Assembly: GCA_028285345.1 (NCBI GenBank)
Contig: JANQPT010000044.1
Span: 620,001-684,000, forward strand
From: Planctomycetales bacterium
Lineage (GTDB): Bacteria; Planctomycetota; Planctomycetia; Planctomycetales; Planctomycetaceae
Length of the DNA stretch: 64,000 nucleotides
Direction of reading: 5' to 3'
The position numbers and the translations under genes are program-made. Each line of letters begins with the position of its first letter. Within the stretch, counting starts at the first letter, position 1. Below, piece after piece: positions 1-9,800 of the stretch. The notes below the pieces were generated by a model that saw only the letters and a program-made list of their open reading frames with translations, was not told where the DNA came from and did not search any database.

Positions 1-426
1 TTGATCAGAATAAAGTGGAGCGATCAGAACGCTCAGGCGACAGGCTTGCTGCTCATTTTCTGATCCCTGTGCCATGAGAGTCTCAGCAGCCCAATTGGGA
101 AGGAGATTCTCGTTGAAGAAGCGGAGCAAGCGGCATATGCCGGAGCCGATCGCCCTGCGGCGTTAGCCGGTTCGCCATCACCGCAAATTCGTTGTCAACA
201 GAGCGGTTCTCGTTTTTCTTTGTCAGATTTGCGTGGTCGTCGCGGGCATGCTGGTAGAGGCGACTACTAAGATTTCGAGAGCAACTAACGCAGGATGGGG
301 GTGGCAAAGGTCTCCAACAGCCAATTCTAATGGCGACCTCCAGCGGCACTGCCAGGCGGCGAAGTTGTTGCCGAATACTCATGAAGCGAATCATTGTAGG
401 TTGAACTTCAGAAGCCAGTTGCACCA
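1..426. other. Left-edge stretch without a convincing gene
   Basis: No reading frame here resembles a known family; the open frames on both strands are short and lack ribosome-binding sites. The octamer GATCAGAA occurs at 3-10 and 21-28 and its inverted copy TTCTGATC at 58-65, so the first 65 bases have a weak dyad character. Given the degraded fragments just downstream, this is most simply decayed sequence. Confidence 0.4.
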
Positions 427-459
427 GTGACGAGTCTTTTCTACATGTTAAGAGGCCTC

Positions 460-576
460 AACTTGCGACTCGACTCTGATAGTGCCGATTCCGACTGGGA
501 GAATCGGGGGCATTTTTATTCGCTGGCTTCCGACGCCATGAGACGCATTTTGATTGAGGCGGCGCGGCGGTGCCGG
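460..576 (+). pseudogene. Remnant of a planctomycete-type ECF sigma factor
   Basis: The translation from about 484 reads DWENRGHFYSLASDAMRRIL followed by IEAARR. This closely matches the sigma-2 core of the ECF subgroup common in planctomycetes, whose members carry W-x-x-RGHFF-x-A-A-AEAMRRIL. Only this block of about 35 residues survives: there is no upstream start region and no sigma-4 domain. The frame runs directly into unrelated sequence near 570. I infer a decayed or recombined gene fragment; the similarity is from memory of the family. Confidence 0.6.
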
Positions 577-760
577 ACATATGCTGGTGTTCAACAACGG
601 CAACCTTCGCCCCGACGGGGCATACACGTCGGTCGACGAGGTTTCGGTGCCGCTGGGTGAGAATGGCCTCTATGCGAAGGAGGAGTTCTTGGCGATTCGC
701 CCTGCGAAAGCGGTCTGGTCGTACACTGCGCCGGAGCGGTCCGGTCTCGTCGTTCTACCG
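563..760 (+). pseudogene. Remnant of an arylsulfotransferase-like protein
   Basis: In the frame starting at 554 the translation contains GHMLVFNNGNLRPDGAYTSV, then DEV, and further on AVWSYTAPER. Family members of the ASST-like propeller group in planctomycetes have an N-x-LVFDNG-x-x-RP-x-G-x-YS-x-VDE segment followed by PVWSY-x-AP. The fragment covers about 60 residues. It joins the ECF remnant with a frame change and ends in out-of-frame sequence after 745. It is a broken fragment of a different gene from the ECF piece, so the locus is a mosaic. Confidence 0.5.
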
Positions 761-870
761 CCACTGGAACGACCTACCCACACTCGTCGGGAGTCGATGT
801 GAACAATGAGTTGCGCGAAGGACATTCTCACGCTTTCCCACAACAGCAGCCACGATCATTTCTGGGAGAT

Positions 871-880
871 TTCTTAAGAA
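871..880. promoter_or_regulatory. 10-bp palindrome upstream of the ECF gene
   Basis: TTCTTAAGAA is a perfect palindrome about 70 bases before the ECF sigma start and lies in an AT-richer stretch. It could be an operator, but no -35/-10 pair was recognised next to it. Such a palindrome could also occur by chance. Confidence 0.2.
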
Positions 881-949
881 TTGTGAAGATTTGATTCAAC
901 AATACGCCACCGACCGCAAATACTAAGAAGGAGAGCGGGAACCGGTGTC

Positions 950-1510
950 ATGAGTGACGACCACAAACCGGATGAATGGGTCATGCAGCAAGTGCAGCTG
1001 GGACGCCGCGAATGCCTGTCGGTCTTGTTGCGCCGTTATGCCAGCCGTCTGCTGACGTTCATCCACCGCATGGTGGGGGATCGGCATCGCAGCGAAGAAC
1101 TGTTTCAAGAGGTCTTTCTCGCAGTTTGGCAGCGCCGCGGCACGTTCGAGTCCTCGCGCCCCTTCCGACCATGGCTGTTTGGCATCGCCGCAAACAAGTG
1201 CAAAGAGCATTTGCGGAACCATCCTGACCCCGCGGTGTCGTTCGAGGAGACGACGGTTGTCGAAGAGTCGACAGTGGATTCTTCACCGGTTGATACTGCC
1301 ATCGCAACCGAGACGGCAATGCAAGTGAAAGAGGCGGTGTTGCAGCTGCCCCCGCTGCAGCGCGCCGTGGTGGTCCTGCGAATCTGGGACCAATTGCCGT
1401 ATCGGGAAATCAGCGAGATCATCGGGGCGTCGGAGTCGACGACGCGGTCGCGAATGATGCTCGGGCTCAACGGGATTCGCCGCTATCTCCAAGCGCGGAT
1501 GCCATCTTGA
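950..1510 (+). CDS. ECF RNA polymerase sigma factor
   Basis: A 186-residue extracytoplasmic-function sigma factor that would redirect RNA polymerase in response to an envelope signal. Sigma-2 spans roughly residues 22-92, with the core SEELFQEVFLAVWQRRGTF and the PWLFGIAANKCKEHLR helix. Sigma-4 spans roughly 125-180, with LPPLQRAVVVLRIWDQLPY and the helix-turn-helix YREISEIIGASESTTRSR. The length is normal for the family. The ATG is preceded by AAGAAGGAG, about 15 bases away. The next gene starts 28 bases downstream and begins with an anti-sigma zinc finger, so the two are almost certainly an operon encoding a sigma factor and its regulator. It is distinct from the degraded ECF fragment at 460-576. 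Confidence 0.95.
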   Translation: MSDDHKPDEWVMQQVQLGRRECLSVLLRRYASRLLTFIHRMVGDRHRSEELFQEVFLAVWQRRGTFESSRPFRPWLFGIAANKCKEHLRNHPDPAVSFEETTVVEESTVDSSPVDTAIATETAMQVKEAVLQLPPLQRAVVVLRIWDQLPYREISEIIGASESTTRSRMMLGLNGIRRYLQARMPS

Positions 1511-1538
1511 GCGAGTCCGACTCAGAGGAGGTTTGGAA

Positions 1539-4500
1539 ATGCAAAATCGACGCAAGCATGTGTCACAATTGGTCGACGGCTACTGGCATAACGTGCTGTC
1601 TGCACAGGTTGTGAAAACTGTGGAAGAACATTGCGAGCGGTGTGCGGATTGCCGTGATGCCTTGGAACAAGCCAATCAAAGACATGACGCGCTACCAACG
1701 TTGCCCACGGTCGAAGCTTCAGTTGACCTCATACAGCGAACTGAAGCGCGGATCGATGATTATCGCAGACGCAAGGCCATTCAGACGGGGGTTGCGTGGT
1801 CGCTGGTGGGCGCTTCATTCGTCGTATTGCTGTCGTTGGACTTTTATTTTAGAAATCTCATGCCGTCGCCGTACGAGGTGCGGCTGTTGGGGCAGACCGT
1901 ATTGATTCCCGACACCGATGCGTCTTTACGTGTGGTGCTGCTTAATCGCGATACGGGACAGCCGTTGGCCGAAGTGCCTGTTGAAATCGCTTTAGAATCT
2001 GCTGCTGACGGCGTTGTGAAATTGGCGGAATTTCGTACAGATGAAATGGGGACCGGCCGGCCCCGATTTCATCTCCCGGATTGGAACGACGGAGAGTATC
2101 AGCTCCGAGTCCGCGCGACTCCCTTCGAAGAAGAAGATGAGATCGTGAGGACCGTCCAACTTCGCCGGTTGTGGCAGGTCATGCTCTCCACCGACAAGCC
2201 GGTCTACCAGCCCGGACAAGTGATCCTATTGCGGAGCCAGGCGCTCAAACTGCCGCACCGCAAGCCTGAGGCCGACGGTGAAATGCTGTTTACGATCTCG
2301 GACCCCAAAGGAAATATCATCTTTCGCCGGCGCAGCACCACCAGCAAGTTCGGAATAGCCGCCGCGGAGTGCCCGCTGGCCACGGAAATCATCGAAGGCC
2401 AATACCGGATTGATTGTGAGATCGAAGGCACGCACAGCACCAAGACGGTCGAGGTCAAACAGTACGTGTTGCCGAAGTTCAAACTCGCTGTTGCGCTCGA
2501 CGCACCATACTATCAGCCGGGCGACGTCGTGCGGGGCACCGTCTCCGGTAAATACTTCTTCGGTGAGCCGGTTGCCGGCGGCAAAATGCGCGTCCGTGTT
2601 CAGTCCGCGGGCGAAGCATCACAATTGGTGAACGAATCGGATGCGATCTGCGATGAGCAGGGTTTCGCGGCGTTTGAATTCACGCTGCCCGAGCGTTTTG
2701 GCATCGGCAACTCAGTCTCGACCGATACGCAACTCGAGTTTGTGGTGACCGTTGAAGACTCCGCAGGACAGCGGCATGAGGCGCAGCTCGCGCGCGTCGT
2801 CACAGCCAATCCGATCCAGATTGAAGTGATTCAAGAGTCGGAACGACTCGTGCGGGAATCTCGAAATACGGTCTATGTCTTGGCGCGATATTCTGACGGT
2901 AGCCCGGCGAAAGCTCGTATTTCGGTTACGGGGCCCGATCGCAAACAAGAATTGCAGACCGATCACGTCGGAGTCGCAGCGATCGAGTTGACTCCTTACG
3001 TATACGAAGTTCCCCTAACTGTGAAGGCGGTCGATGAACAAGGCAGGAGGGGTTCGCGTGCGGTGACGTTGTACTGCGACAGCCCGAGCAGAAACTTTCT
3101 GATCCGCACCGATCGTGCAGTCTACGAGGGCGGTCAAACTGCGCAATTGTCGACGGTTGGCGGCGGGGACGGGCCGGTGTTCATTGACCTGCTCAAAGAG
3201 GGGCAAACGGTATTGACCGACGTGTTTGAGACGGTCGACGGCCAAGGCAGGTATGCGCTCGATCTGCCGCCGGAACTCTCCGGGGTGTTGGAATTGACCG
3301 CGCTCCGATTTGACGAGCAGGGGCGCCGCATTCGGCAGACCCGGCTGATTTACGTACGGCCGGCCGGCGAGCTGAACATTGCCGTTCAACTTGACCGTGA
3401 TAGTTACCGGCCGGGCGAAACCGCGCGGCTGACACTCGATGTCACTGATCCGGAGGGGAGACCCGCGCCGGGAGCGGTGAGCCTGGCAGCTGTGGATGAG
3501 GCTGTTTTTTCCGTGCTCGGCTTGAATTCCGCACTCTCTCCCGCCTATTCGCCGAGCGAGCAGCGATTGTTGAACCCGGTCTTCGAGTTGGCTTCGTGGT
3601 CGCCGAAGGCGGTGCCGCACGCCCGTTCCAAAAGCTGGAACCGATATGAACGAGTGCTGTTCGCCCAGGCCTCGCAGAAGAATCTGAGCGGCCGCCAAGC
3701 ACTAAGGCAGCAGCTTTCTCCCTATTTGGAGGAATCGACGTTCGACGTGCTCGATCGCCCCGATTGGGAGCAGTTCAACGATTCCTTTATTGACTTGCCG
3801 GCGGAAGCGGTCGAAGCCCTGAAACAGGACTCCGCCCAACACTCGCTCTACGCGTCGACCTATCCGGCCAACGTTCAAAGGACCCAGTTACGCAGGAGTA
3901 TCGGACTGAAGTGGGTCAAGTCAGGATGGCTCTTATTCGCAGTGATTGGTGGCATTGCCGGATTGTTCTGGCTGTATTATTCGCTACTAATGCGCAGGTT
4001 TGTCGAAGCACTTATCGTGGTGGTGATCGTTTGCCTGCTGATCGGCCTGATGCTGCCTTCGTTGTCGCATGTGCGCGAAGCATCCCGCAGAGTCAGTGCG
4101 CGCAACCGCCTCACGCAAATTGGAATGGCTCTCGTCGTATCTCAGGATCGGAAGAGTGACCAACTGTTGACGAACTCTGAAGGACGGAAGGGCGGTCAGC
4201 CGCGCGTGCGGCGGCACTTCCCCGAGACATTGCTCTGGAAGCCGGAGTTGATCACTGACGACGACGGCCGCGTCAGCATCGACGTCGATCTGGCCGACTC
4301 GATTACGTCATGGCGCCTGACCGCTGCGGCGGTGACGTCCGAAGGCAGGCTCGGCGCCACTGACGCGTCGATCCGCGTGTTTCAACCCTTTTTTGTGGAC
4401 TTCAACTTGCCCGTCGCACTGACCCGCGGAGACGAAGTGACCGTGCCGGTTGTCGTGTATAACTATTTGGAGGAGCCGCAAACCGTCGAGTTGCAGTTCC

Positions 4501-6311
4501 ACGATGCAGATTGGTTTGAACCGCTCGACCAAACGCGCAAGACGGTCGAATTGAAGGCCGGAGAAGTCGGTTCCGTCGGATTTCGACTTCGTTCCCGCAA
4601 AGTCGGACGGCATCAACTACAGGTGACCGCCCACAGCGGCGATGTTAGCGACGCGATTCAACGGGCAATCGAAGTCCAGCCCGGCGGGCAGCGTGTGGAG
4701 CAGGTCGTCAGCGGCGTGCTTGACGGAAATGTGATCGTTGAGCTTAAAACGCCTCCCGAAATGATCGAAGGGAGCCTCAAGTCGTTCGTGAAGATCTATC
4801 CCTCCAGTTTCAGTCAGACGGTCGAAGGTTTAGACGCGATATTTAAACGCCCGTACGGATGCTTCGAGCAAACGTCGTCGACCACCTATCCCAACATCCT
4901 GGCGCTCAACTATCTGAGGCAGGCCAAGAAGTCAGCGCCGGCGATTGAGAAAAAGTCGCAGCAGTACATCCACCTCGGTTATCAACGGCTGCTCGGATTT
5001 GAGGTTGCCGGCGGCGGTTTCGACTGGTTCGGCAATCCGCCGGCTCACCGCACGCTGTCCGCTTATGGATTGATGGAGTTTCAGGACATGGCCGCCGTCT
5101 ACGACGTCGATCCGGCCGTGATTGAGCGGACGCGGGAGTGGCTGCTGTCGCAACGCAAGGCGGACGGGACTTGGGAGTCCGATCATCATCACCTGGTCGG
5201 CGCTTCGAATGACCGGCAATCGGCGACGCTGGCGGCGACAGCCTATATTTCTTGGGCGGTCTTCGGCGGCGGCGCGGTGTCGGGCGAATCGCAACAAACA
5301 ACGGGTTATCTGCTCTCCCATCCCGCCGAAACTATCGACGATCCCTATTTGCTGGCGCTGGTTTGCAATGCGCTCTGGGCCGTCGACGGCGAGGTCGCGA
5401 CCGTTCAGCCCTATCTCGATCGGCTGCATAAACTGCGGCGGTCCTCCGCGGACGGCAAACTTTGCTGGTGGGAGAAGCCGGATGCACGCACGATGTTCTT
5501 CGGAAGCGGCCAAACCGCACGCATCGAAACGACCGCGCTGGCCACACTCGCCCTGTTGTCGGCTCATCAACACGCACCGACAACCCGCGCCGCACTGAGT
5601 TGGCTGGTTGAGCAAATGGACCGGCAGGGCACGTGGCAATCGACACAGGCCACAGTGCTGGCGCTGAAGGCGCTGATCGCCGGGACCGGCAAGCCGCTGG
5701 GCGGCGACGGACAACGTCAGTTTGACGTCGTGCTCAACGGAGAGACTGTCAAGAACATCGCGCTGACCGGCGACCAGACGTCGGTGATGCAGCGGATCGA
5801 TCTGTCCGAGCACATCGCCACCGGCTCGCATCAACTTACACTCACCCGTCAACAGGGTCCGCAAGCGACCTACCAAGTCGTCCATTCCTATCATGTGCCC
5901 AATGCACCGGAGCCGATCGATCAGCAGCCGTTGGCGATCGATGTCGCCTATAATCGTCGGCAGCTGGCTGTCAACGATGTCGTTTCAGCAACGGCGACGA
6001 TATCCAATCGGCAGCAGCAGGCAGCCCCGATGGTGATCGTCGAACTCCCGATTCCCGCCGGGTTTCATATGGAGACCGAGCGATTTGCCAACGGGGTTAC
6101 GCTGGGCCAATTGGCCAAGTTTCAGGTCCAGCCGACCAAGACGGTGCTTTATCTCCGCGATTTGCCTGCGGGCCAGACGCGCGAGTTCAACTATCGCCTG
6201 CGTGCGTTGCTCCCCGTGAAAACAAATACGCCGCCACCGGTCGTCTATGAGTACTATTCGCCGGAAAAGGTCGCCGTTGGCAATCGGACTCAGTTCACGG
6301 CGCGGCGCTGA
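1539..6311 (+). CDS. Anti-sigma zinc finger fused to membrane alpha-2-macroglobulin
   Basis: The ATG at 1539 is chosen because AGAGGAGG lies 7 bases upstream; the in-frame TTG at 1533 would touch that site. The protein has 1590 residues. Residues 1-50 carry the ZAS anti-sigma motif H31-x3-C35-x2-C38. A transmembrane helix is at about 82-104. Macroglobulin MG2-type sequence begins near 218 (STDKPVYQPG), and a hydrophobic hairpin lies at 797-838. The complement-type thioester motif GCFEQ has Cys1108 and Gln1111, followed by an alpha/alpha-toroid thioester domain to about 1400 and a C-terminal MG/receptor-like domain. Bacterial A2M traps proteases that cleave a bait region and captures them through the thioester. 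With the ECF gene 28 bases upstream, I infer a membrane receptor whose cytoplasmic end holds the sigma factor. The 3' 154 bases lie in a duplicated sequence. Confidence 0.92.
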   Translation: MQNRRKHVSQLVDGYWHNVLSAQVVKTVEEHCERCADCRDALEQANQRHDALPTLPTVEASVDLIQRTEARIDDYRRRKAIQTGVAWSLVGASFVVLLSLDFYFRNLMPSPYEVRLLGQTVLIPDTDASLRVVLLNRDTGQPLAEVPVEIALESAADGVVKLAEFRTDEMGTGRPRFHLPDWNDGEYQLRVRATPFEEEDEIVRTVQLRRLWQVMLSTDKPVYQPGQVILLRSQALKLPHRKPEADGEMLFTISDPKGNIIFRRRSTTSKFGIAAAECPLATEIIEGQYRIDCEIEGTHSTKTVEVKQYVLPKFKLAVALDAPYYQPGDVVRGTVSGKYFFGEPVAGGKMRVRVQSAGEASQLVNESDAICDEQGFAAFEFTLPERFGIGNSVSTDTQLEFVVTVEDSAGQRHEAQLARVVTANPIQIEVIQESERLVRESRNTVYVLARYSDGSPAKARISVTGPDRKQELQTDHVGVAAIELTPYVYEVPLTVKAVDEQGRRGSRAVTLYCDSPSRNFLIRTDRAVYEGGQTAQLSTVGGGDGPVFIDLLKEGQTVLTDVFETVDGQGRYALDLPPELSGVLELTALRFDEQGRRIRQTRLIYVRPAGELNIAVQLDRDSYRPGETARLTLDVTDPEGRPAPGAVSLAAVDEAVFSVLGLNSALSPAYSPSEQRLLNPVFELASWSPKAVPHARSKSWNRYERVLFAQASQKNLSGRQALRQQLSPYLEESTFDVLDRPDWEQFNDSFIDLPAEAVEALKQDSAQHSLYASTYPANVQRTQLRRSIGLKWVKSGWLLFAVIGGIAGLFWLYYSLLMRRFVEALIVVVIVCLLIGLMLPSLSHVREASRRVSARNRLTQIGMALVVSQDRKSDQLLTNSEGRKGGQPRVRRHFPETLLWKPELITDDDGRVSIDVDLADSITSWRLTAAAVTSEGRLGATDASIRVFQPFFVDFNLPVALTRGDEVTVPVVVYNYLEEPQTVELQFHDADWFEPLDQTRKTVELKAGEVGSVGFRLRSRKVGRHQLQVTAHSGDVSDAIQRAIEVQPGGQRVEQVVSGVLDGNVIVELKTPPEMIEGSLKSFVKIYPSSFSQTVEGLDAIFKRPYGCFEQTSSTTYPNILALNYLRQAKKSAPAIEKKSQQYIHLGYQRLLGFEVAGGGFDWFGNPPAHRTLSAYGLMEFQDMAAVYDVDPAVIERTREWLLSQRKADGTWESDHHHLVGASNDRQSATLAATAYISWAVFGGGAVSGESQQTTGYLLSHPAETIDDPYLLALVCNALWAVDGEVATVQPYLDRLHKLRRSSADGKLCWWEKPDARTMFFGSGQTARIETTALATLALLSAHQHAPTTRAALSWLVEQMDRQGTWQSTQATVLALKALIAGTGKPLGGDGQRQFDVVLNGETVKNIALTGDQTSVMQRIDLSEHIATGSHQLTLTRQQGPQATYQVVHSYHVPNAPEPIDQQPLAIDVAYNRRQLAVNDVVSATATISNRQQQAAPMVIVELPIPAGFHMETERFANGVTLGQLAKFQVQPTKTVLYLRDLPAGQTREFNYRLRALLPVKTNTPPPVVYEYYSPEKVAVGNRTQFTARR

Positions 6312-6468
6312 CTCGCTTATCAACACGATGAGGTGCCGCCCAACGACTCGATTTGCTGAGGAACTGTCCCAGCTCTCACTCATCAGAGTGACGCCAGTAC
6401 GAGTTTCAGATCGCTCCACAAGTCCTCCGTCGGATCGAACAAGTCGTCAATCGACGTGCCGCCGCCGC
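6158..6468. repeat. 311-bp direct repeat, copy 1
   Basis: This segment aligns without gaps to 10393-10703, with about 15 mismatches (about 95 percent identical). It contains the true 3' end of the A2M gene on the plus strand. On the minus strand it carries a stranded copy of the last ~30 codons of the FG-GAP gene (the IDDLFDPTEDLWSDLKLVLA tail). The two copies therefore duplicate the junction of two convergent genes. Confidence 0.95.
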
Positions 6469-6817
6469 TGCCGGCGTTTGAAGAGCGAAGGGCTCTAGCC
6501 ATCATAGAGGCCCATGAGCAACAGCACATGCAAGCCGAGCAGCGGGACGTGATCGAAGCGGCCGACTAGATTTCGCGTAAAATATGATTTCTCACGAAAT
6601 CTCACACGGGCGTGTTGTGGATATGCGAGTGCAACTCTAGTGGGAACAGCTTTACGCGCCGTCGGACTATGCTGGCATTCGCATGCCCTGCTGTGCTAGG
6701 CTGTCGTCGCGATCACCGCGGCGCTTACCAAGAGTCCGATCAGGCTTTTGTGATAATTCACGATCTGTCACTCAGGACGTTCAGCGCCCCCCCGCCCCGT
6801 CACCTGCCCACCGCCCC
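6469..6817. other. Non-coding stretch with a possible 3' gene remnant
   Basis: Directly after the repeat, a plus-strand frame reads AFEERRALAIIEAHEQQHMQ and continues for 13 residues to a TAG at 6567-6569. It looks like the C-terminal end of a lost gene but has no start. AGATTTCG at 6568-6575 is the inverted copy of CGAAATCT at 6595-6602, a possible weak hairpin. Nothing recognisable lies between 6603 and the end of the WD40 gene. Confidence 0.35.
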
Positions 6818-9800
6818 TCACGGCGCAATCAACGCCGTCTCACCTAACCCGTTCGCCGACTTCGGAGTAAACACATACGGCGGCAGCACCAAACCGTTAA
6901 ACCCGTTTTGCAGCGAGCTCGTATACGATCGCTCGATCGCTTGTTGCACGCTTTCACCATCCTTCTTGCTGACGAAATACGCGTGCGATCGGTTCGATAC
7001 TGCTCCCTTCCATACCCACGCCGTCGAAGCCCCCGACAAGTAAGCCGCACGGAACACTGTCGTTCGCACCGGTAGCGAGACCTCCTCAGCCTCCGCATTA
7101 AACCCGCCCCCGAAACTCCGAAACCGCAACGACATCGATTCGCCGATCGTCTCGTTGACTGAAATGACCAACCGCACCGGCTGCCCCCCGGCGACGGTAA
7201 TCCGATTCGCGGCCAGCTGGGCGCGAACGCGCTTCTCCAGTGCCTGCCGCGAGTCAGACGAGAATCCCGCATGGTTGAATCGAAACTCTAGCGAACACGA
7301 CTCGCCCGGCTGTAGCAGGAACTCCGGTTGCAGCGTTCCCGCACTAATCTGAGACATCGCCTGCGGACCGGGTAGCTCTGCTGCAGCGAGAACCGGCGCC
7401 CCGCCGGTATTGCCGATAAACCAATGCCGGCCATCAGGTGCCACCGGAAGATGATCCCCCGCCGGCAGCTTGTACGACCACACCACAACACGCTGTTCGG
7501 TATCCACCAACTTCTCGTTGCCCAGCAGCACGAACTTGTCGCCGAACCACCGCAGAAAAGCCGAAATCACCGGCACCGGAAACGGTGCATCCACCTGTCC
7601 TGTTTCCAGATTCGTGGTGAACAGGTAATAGCCCCCTTTGTGTCGCGACAGCAGCGCAATCTTCGGCAAATTCGGATGAAACGCCGCCGCGCGAACGTCC
7701 CCCGTATCGGGGATCACACCCTTCAAGTCACCGGTCGCCAATGACACCAGGTAAAACGAAGTCCCATCCGAATACCCCACGTACTGACCGTCCAGTGAGC
7801 ACGTCGGCTGCGACGCGTTGTACGCGACAAAGCTTGCTTTCCCGGTCGTCGTGTCCCACGCCGTCAACTCGCCTGCCGCACTAAACGCCACGATCTGCGT
7901 GTCGTTCGGCATCGTCGCCGAGACCAACACGTGTCCGTTTTTCCCCATGCTTGAACCAAACGGCTCCCATCCACCCAGATGCTCACCGTTTTCCGTTGAA
8001 TACAAATCGAGCCTCCCCGACGAACCCGCTGCCAACACCAGCACTGCTTTGCCGTTCGGCGACACCGAAACCATGTCCCCCTCGTAAGTCAGCCGCAATT
8101 CGCGTACGCGGCTGCCGCTCGCCAGGTCATACACGTCCACCCAGGATCGCGACTTGGAAGCCCCCACCGCCGACTGCAGCGTCGCATCGTCATCCGGCTT
8201 GCTCATTTGCCGGGCTTGCACAAGACTCTGTGGCTCAACGTTGCCCAAAGGCAGCCGGCTGCCGCGTTTCCACCCGGTCGACCGTAATGCAAACGCCTGC
8301 GGTGTCCCGCTCCGCGACATCATCACCTGCCGCAAAGTGCCCCGCGACACCGCCAGCTTCACCGAACCGCTACGCGCCGCCGATGCCGCAACCATACTGG
8401 GATGCACGCCCCACGGAACCTTCGCGGCTGCAATCTTCCGTGCACCGCTCTTATCTAGCGGCCGCGCCGCCCCCGGCCGCACCAAGTGATTTGGAACGCG
8501 CGGCTGCCGCGAAACGATCTTCTCCACCTGCGCCTTGCTCTTCGCAATACTCTCCTCGGGAAGCTCGTAAACCTGCACGAACCCGCGTCGTCCGGATTCC
8601 GTCAACACTGTCACATGCGATTCATCCAGCGGCCACCGCGTCCCGGGATTGTTTTCCATGATCTCATCTTTGGGCAGTTTCCAGACCCCCGCCCTGATTT
8701 CCCGGTCAATAATCCCTAACTCGTAAGCCAGCAGCCGGCGATTGCCGGGAAAGAACGACAGCGGTACATTGTTCTTCGAGAACGCAAACGTCCCAAACAG
8801 TTCTTCCCCCAGCTTCTTCTTGAACGTCATGTGATCGACGATCGTCCCGTCCTCAATGCTCCAGATCAGAATCTTCGAGCAATACCAACCGTTGATCAAC
8901 GCCGCGAATTCCTTCCCGTCCGGCGAGAACGCCATCCCCTGAATCCCCAGATACCACCCGATGTCGTAATCCGGCAGTTCAAGCTCTCCTTCAGGCAAAC
9001 CCGTCTCCAGACTGTAAATCGTAATCATCTGGTTGCGGTTCCACACATCGTCCGACAGCCGCGCCACCGCTATGTAATTTCCCCCCGGGCTGAACGCCGG
9101 CAGCTCCCCCTTGCGGCTGGTTGCCACCGTCACCTCAAACGCCGGCACGCAATCCGGCAGCGTCCACGCCTGCAGCAACTTGTCGCCGGTCGAAAACCCC
9201 GCCACAATCAGATCATCCCGCGGCATCGCAATCCCCGCAAACCACGGCGTCCGCCCCAACGCGATCCCCGGTAACTGCTGCTTCGCTTCCACGTCGTAAA
9301 TGCCGACCGACTTTTCAAATCCGGAACCGCTCACCACGCCGGCAAAATATTTCCCCTGCGGACTCACCGTATTAGAAATCGTGGCCGCCCCAATGTCGGT
9401 CACCGTCCCCACCTTGTCGCCCGTCATCAGATTCCAGATTTCGCGCTTGTCGTTTTTCGCTTCGTTGTACCCAACCGTGACAATACCTGTAGGAACGGGA
9501 GCAAACCCCACCGCATTCCCGCTGGGCCGCCGGCTCTTCGCCGCGGGTATCTGAATCTTCTGATTCTTCTTTTTTGGGGCGAACGTCACCGGCTCCGCAG
9601 GCGGGTCGACGCGAACGCTCCAGTTGTACGGCGGAATCACGTCCGGACTTTCGTTCAGCGTCTCGAATTCCGTCTCCGCCGAACGACCGGAAGTCCTGCT
9701 CTGTTTGCTCCAATAATCGGTCACGCCGACAATGTTGCCAAACCCCGTCCCGGCACTCTTGTTGGACGACCCCGCCGCCTGCCCGTTCGCTCCATTTCCC

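Noticed and set aside
3-65. GATCAGAA direct and inverted copies considered as ends of a mobile element
   Set aside because: Only 8 bases each, no transposase remnant and no target duplication; the left side is cut by the window edge.
1533-1538. TTG at 1533 as the start of the A2M fusion
   Set aside because: It lies directly against the AGAGGAGG site; the ATG at 1539 has ideal spacing.
4932-5894. Minus-strand open frame of 320 codons opposite the A2M thioester domain
   Set aside because: The A2M gene is continuous and well supported here; the antisense frame lacks a start context and motifs.
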